From: Agrobacterium fabrum
GTDB lineage: Bacteria; Pseudomonadota; Alphaproteobacteria; Rhizobiales; Rhizobiaceae
Assembly: GCA_003241215.1 (NCBI GenBank)
Contig: QFOL01000169.1
Span: forward strand, 1-8,307
Direction: 5' to 3'
Length of the DNA stretch: 8,307 nucleotides
Made by a program: the position numbers and the translations under genes. Under the pieces are notes generated by a model. The model saw only the letters and a program-made list of their open reading frames with translations. It ran no database searches and was not told where the DNA came from. This document shows positions 5,834-8,307 of this stretch, piece after piece. Each line of letters starts with the position of its first letter. Positions within the stretch are counted from its first letter, which is position 1.

Positions 5834-6823
5834 ATGAGGCAGGCATCTACACTGGCGCCGCAGACCCAGGGCCCGACCATCACGGCCGGCGAAATCCTCG
5901 TGGAGATCATGGCGACGACGGTGGGAAATGGCTTTCTTGAGCCGCAAACGATGATCGGCCCTTTCCCGAGCGGCGCACCGGCCATCTTCATCGATCAGGT
6001 GGCGCGGTGCGGCGGAACCGCCGGCATCATCGCTGCAGTCGGTGACGACGATTTCGGCCGCCTCAATGTCGAAAGACTGCGCCGCGACGGCGTCGATGTC
6101 TCGGCCATCGCCACTATTCCAGATCGCCCGACCGGCAGCGCCTTCGTGCGCTACCGTGAGAACGGCGCGCGCGACTTCGTTTTCAACATCGCCCATTCCG
6201 CGGCCAGCGAAACGCGGATGACCGATGAAGCGCAGGCGCTCATCGAAAAAGCCGGCCATGTGCACGTCATGGGATCGGCCTTCGCGATTGCCGGCATTGG
6301 CGACATCATTCTGGCGGCGATCGGACATGTCAGGGCACGTGGCGGTTCGGTGTCTTTCGATCCGAACATCCGCAAGGAACTGGCGCAGGGTGACGAAGGC
6401 CGCAGGCTGATCGACGATCTGCTTGCCGTCACCGATCTCCTGCTGCCGTCAGGCGAAGAACTTCAGGCCGCCTCCGGTCTCAATGATGAGGAAGCGGCGA
6501 TAGAAAAGCTGCTCGCCTCCGGTGTCGGCGAAATCGTGCTGAAACGCGGCGCGAAGGGCGCAAGCCATTTCAGCCGCGCCCATGGGCGCATCGACGCCCC
6601 CGGCCTGAAGGTGGCGGAAATCGACCCGACCGGTGCCGGCGACTGTTTCGGCGCAACCTACCTCACCTGCCGCCGCCTCGGCATGCACCCGGCAAAAGCG
6701 CTCGCTTACGCCAATGCGTCGGGTGCCCACAACGTCATCAGGCGCGGCCCGATGGAGGGCGCTGCCAGCCTTGCCGAACTCGATGCCTTCATCGCCGCGC
6801 AATTGTCGGAGGAAGTCCTATGA
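5834..6823 (+). CDS. PfkB-family sugar kinase (probable D-tagatose kinase)
   Basis: A 329-residue cytoplasmic carbohydrate kinase of the PfkB/ribokinase family (PF00294), normal in length. The N-terminal substrate side shows AGEILVEI (18-25) and a GG-containing ARCGG segment. The C-terminal signature [10 protein letters not shown] places the anion hole and catalytic base at GAGD 267-270, with D270 as the base. ATP-dependent phosphorylation of a ketohexose is the family reaction. The neighbours (polyol dehydrogenases upstream in the pathway, a GatZ-like protein next in the operon) point to D-tagatose giving D-tagatose 6-phosphate, matching the kinase described in A. tumefaciens C58. The start at 5834 is preferred to in-frame ATGs at 5816 and 5822 because GGAGG at 5824-5828 sits five bases before it. 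The stop overlaps the next start by four bases (ATGA), so translation is probably coupled. Substrate is an inference from family and context. Confidence 0.93.
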   Translation: MRQASTLAPQTQGPTITAGEILVEIMATTVGNGFLEPQTMIGPFPSGAPAIFIDQVARCGGTAGIIAAVGDDDFGRLNVERLRRDGVDVSAIATIPDRPTGSAFVRYRENGARDFVFNIAHSAASETRMTDEAQALIEKAGHVHVMGSAFAIAGIGDIILAAIGHVRARGGSVSFDPNIRKELAQGDEGRRLIDDLLAVTDLLLPSGEELQAASGLNDEEAAIEKLLASGVGEIVLKRGAKGASHFSRAHGRIDAPGLKVAEIDPTGAGDCFGATYLTCRRLGMHPAKALAYANASGAHNVIRRGPMEGAASLAELDAFIAAQLSEEVL

Positions 6824-8097
6824 CAGCCATTCTGGAAAATCTCGCCGCCGCCCGCCGCGCCGGCAAACCCGCGGGCATCACGTCCGTCTGTTCGGCCCAC
6901 CCCGTCGTCCTGCGCGCCGCGATCCGCCGCGCCGCCGCCAGCAAGACAGCCGTGCTGATCGAGGCGACCTGCAACCAGGTCAACCATCTCGGCGGTTATA
7001 CCGGCATGACGCCCCGTGATTTCGTTGCTTTCGTCAACAGCATCGCGGCGGAGGAAGGACTGCCCGGCGAGCTCCTGATTTTCGGCGGCGATCATCTCGG
7101 CCCCAATCCCTGGCGCAGGGAGAAGGCCGAAGAAGCGCTGACAAAAGCCGCCGCCATGGTCGAAGCCTATGTGGCATCGGGCTTTCGCAAGATCCACCTT
7201 GATGCCTCCATGGGCTGCGCCGGTGAGCCGGCAGCGCTGGATGACGTCACCATCGCCAACCGCGCCGCCAAACTTGCGGCCGTTGCGGAAAAGGCCGCCA
7301 CCGATGCCGGCCTGCCCAAACCGCTTTATATTCTTGGCACCGAAGTGCCGGTGCCTGGTGGCGCCGACCATGTACTCGACACTGTCGCCCCGACGGAACC
7401 GCAGGCGGCGCGCAACACCATCGAGCTTCACCGTGAAATTTTCTCGCAGCACGGTCTTTCCGAAGCCTTCAACCGGGTCATCGCCTTTGTTGTGCAGCCC
7501 GGCGTGGAATTCGGCAGCGACAATGTTGTCGCTTATGATCCGCAGGCCGCCGAAGCGCTGAGCGGCGTACTGGACGGCGAACCGCAGCTGGTGTTCGAGG
7601 CCCACTCGACGGATTATCAGACGGAACCTGCGCTGGCCGCGCTGGTGCGCGACGGGTATCCGATCCTGAAAGTAGGCCCCGGCCTGACCTTCGCATACCG
7701 GGAAGCGCTTTACGCGCTCGATATGATCGCTTCCGAGATGGTCGGCGATTATGGCGACCGGCCGCTGGCGCGGACCATGGAGGAGCTTATGCTCGCCGCC
7801 CCCGCCGACTGGCGCGGACATTACCATGGCGATGATATCACGCTCCGATTGCAGCGCCACTACAGCTACAGCGACCGCATCCGTTATTACTGGACGCGGC
7901 CGGAGGCGCTTGCCGCCGTTTCCACCTTGCATAAGGCGCTGGATGGGAAGACAATTCCCGAAACCCTGCTGCGCCAATATCTCGGCGAATTGCCGCTCGC
8001 GGCGGTTGCGGGCAGGACGATGGAGGAGGTTCTCGTTACGGCGGTGGATCAGGTGCTGGCGACCTATCATGCGGCGACCGGCGAAGGTCGCCACTGA
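6820..8097 (+). CDS. GatZ/KbaZ-family protein (PF08013), probable D-tagatose 6-phosphate 4-epimerase
   Basis: A 425-residue cytoplasmic TIM-barrel-like protein of the family often labelled tagatose-bisphosphate aldolase non-catalytic subunit. Conserved segments seen in order are [14 protein letters not shown] near the N-terminus, EATCNQVN (48-55), GGDHLGPN (89-96), HLDASMGC (126-133), [10 protein letters not shown] (172-181), [12 protein letters not shown] (from 225), [10 protein letters not shown] (259-268) and ILKVGPG (282-288). The acidic and histidine residues in these blocks are candidate metal and substrate ligands; I infer this rather than know it. No class II aldolase subunit (GatY/KbaY) lies in the window, and the kinase immediately before it makes tagatose 6-phosphate rather than the bisphosphate. 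Both facts favour the epimerase activity described for the C58 enzyme (tagatose 6-phosphate to fructose 6-phosphate, EC 5.1.3.40) over a helper role. The ribosome site GGAGGAAG at 6808-6815 lies inside the kinase gene. Confidence 0.92.
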   Translation: MTAILENLAAARRAGKPAGITSVCSAHPVVLRAAIRRAAASKTAVLIEATCNQVNHLGGYTGMTPRDFVAFVNSIAAEEGLPGELLIFGGDHLGPNPWRREKAEEALTKAAAMVEAYVASGFRKIHLDASMGCAGEPAALDDVTIANRAAKLAAVAEKAATDAGLPKPLYILGTEVPVPGGADHVLDTVAPTEPQAARNTIELHREIFSQHGLSEAFNRVIAFVVQPGVEFGSDNVVAYDPQAAEALSGVLDGEPQLVFEAHSTDYQTEPALAALVRDGYPILKVGPGLTFAYREALYALDMIASEMVGDYGDRPLARTMEELMLAAPADWRGHYHGDDITLRLQRHYSYSDRIRYYWTRPEALAAVSTLHKALDGKTIPETLLRQYLGELPLAAVAGRTMEEVLVTAVDQVLATYHAATGEGRH

Positions 8098-8172
8098 GAT
8101 ATCGTCAAATCGGGCGTTAAACTTGCGTGCCCCGGCTGATACGCCGCGGGTATCGGTCTGGGAGGGACTATC

Positions 8173-8307
8173 ATGGCAACCCGAAACACGAGCGGTCTTG
8201 CGCGGGTGATGCTTGCGCCATCGGTGCTGCTGTTGCTGGTGTGGATGATCGTGCCTCTGGCGATGACGCTGTGGTTCTCGTTCCAGAACTACAATCTCCT
8301 CAACCCG
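8173..8307 (+). CDS. ABC transporter permease, N-terminal fragment (SmoF/MalF-like inner-membrane subunit)
   Basis: The first 45 residues are visible; the frame is open at the right window edge. A short polar N-terminus (MATRNTSGLARVMLAPS) leads into a hydrophobic segment (VLLLLVWMIVPLAMTLWFS, about 18-36) that ends in SFQNYNLLNP. This is the usual first transmembrane helix and loop of sugar-importer permeases of the binding-protein-dependent MalF type. A strong GGGAGGGA site lies five bases before the start. It follows the PF08013 gene by 75 bases on the same strand. With the binding protein at 4200-5513 it would form one importer. A second permease and an ATPase are expected beyond the window. 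Confidence 0.88.
   Translation, partial: MATRNTSGLARVMLAPSVLLLLVWMIVPLAMTLWFSFQNYNLLNP

Noticed and set aside
5684..6328. Minus-strand open frame opposite the kinase start and divergent region
   Set aside because: It crosses the promoter region and is antisense to the kinase. The protein is low in hydrophobic structure and rich in arginine and histidine, typical of a shadow.
6706..8094. Long minus-strand open frame (462 codons) opposite the GatZ-family gene
   Set aside because: It mirrors the codon pattern of the real gene on the plus strand, as GC-rich DNA often does, and its protein shows no recognisable domain.
8098..8172. Possible terminator between the GatZ-family gene and the permease
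   Set aside because: Only a 4-base CGGC/GCCG stem is seen, without a T run. The genes are probably co-transcribed.

Overview
The window looks like chromosomal DNA of an Agrobacterium/Rhizobium-type alphaproteobacterium. The coding sequence is GC-rich with heavy codon bias, the intergenic DNA is AT-richer, and the proteins match the polyol (Smo-type) ABC-transport and polyol dehydrogenase families of that group. It holds a sugar-alcohol catabolic locus of seven genes plus one less clearly connected neighbour. No tRNA, rRNA, CRISPR array, transposase or phage gene is visible, and no gene looks broken.

Layout: a divergent intergenic region (5514-5833) is the control centre. Leftward from it run a periplasmic substrate-binding protein (4200-5513), a 328-base gap carrying a structured inverted-repeat element, an SDR polyol dehydrogenase (3101-3871), a zinc-dependent polyol dehydrogenase (2074-3084), a LacI-family regulator (944-1993), and, after 262 bases, a Rossmann-fold oxidoreductase cut by the left window edge (1-681). 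Rightward run a PfkB-family sugar kinase (5834-6823), a GatZ/KbaZ-family protein (PF08013, 6820-8097, start overlapping the kinase stop), and the first 45 codons of a transporter permease (8173-8307, cut by the right edge).

How the genes fit together: the binding protein and permease import a hexitol. The two dehydrogenases oxidise it to a ketohexose. The kinase phosphorylates D-tagatose to tagatose 6-phosphate. The PF08013 protein then acts on the sugar phosphate. In enterobacteria GatZ/KbaZ is described as a non-catalytic partner of the aldolase GatY/KbaY, but no aldolase is visible here. From memory, this gene set corresponds to the D-altritol and galactitol pathways that the Enzyme Function Initiative worked out in Agrobacterium tumefaciens C58 (Wichelecki et al., J Biol Chem 2015). 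There a PF00107 enzyme oxidises D-altritol to D-tagatose, a PF00294 kinase makes D-tagatose 6-phosphate, and a PF08013 enzyme epimerises it at C4 to fructose 6-phosphate. The pathway is therefore probably described already. The assignment rests on family match and gene content, not on an alignment.

The least explained parts are the non-coding structures and the left-edge gene. They are a 118-base compound inverted repeat inside the leftward operon, two abutting palindromes directly upstream of a candidate kinase promoter, a repeated TGCGTAAAT motif in the same divergent region, and a homoserine-dehydrogenase-like oxidoreductase of unknown substrate.
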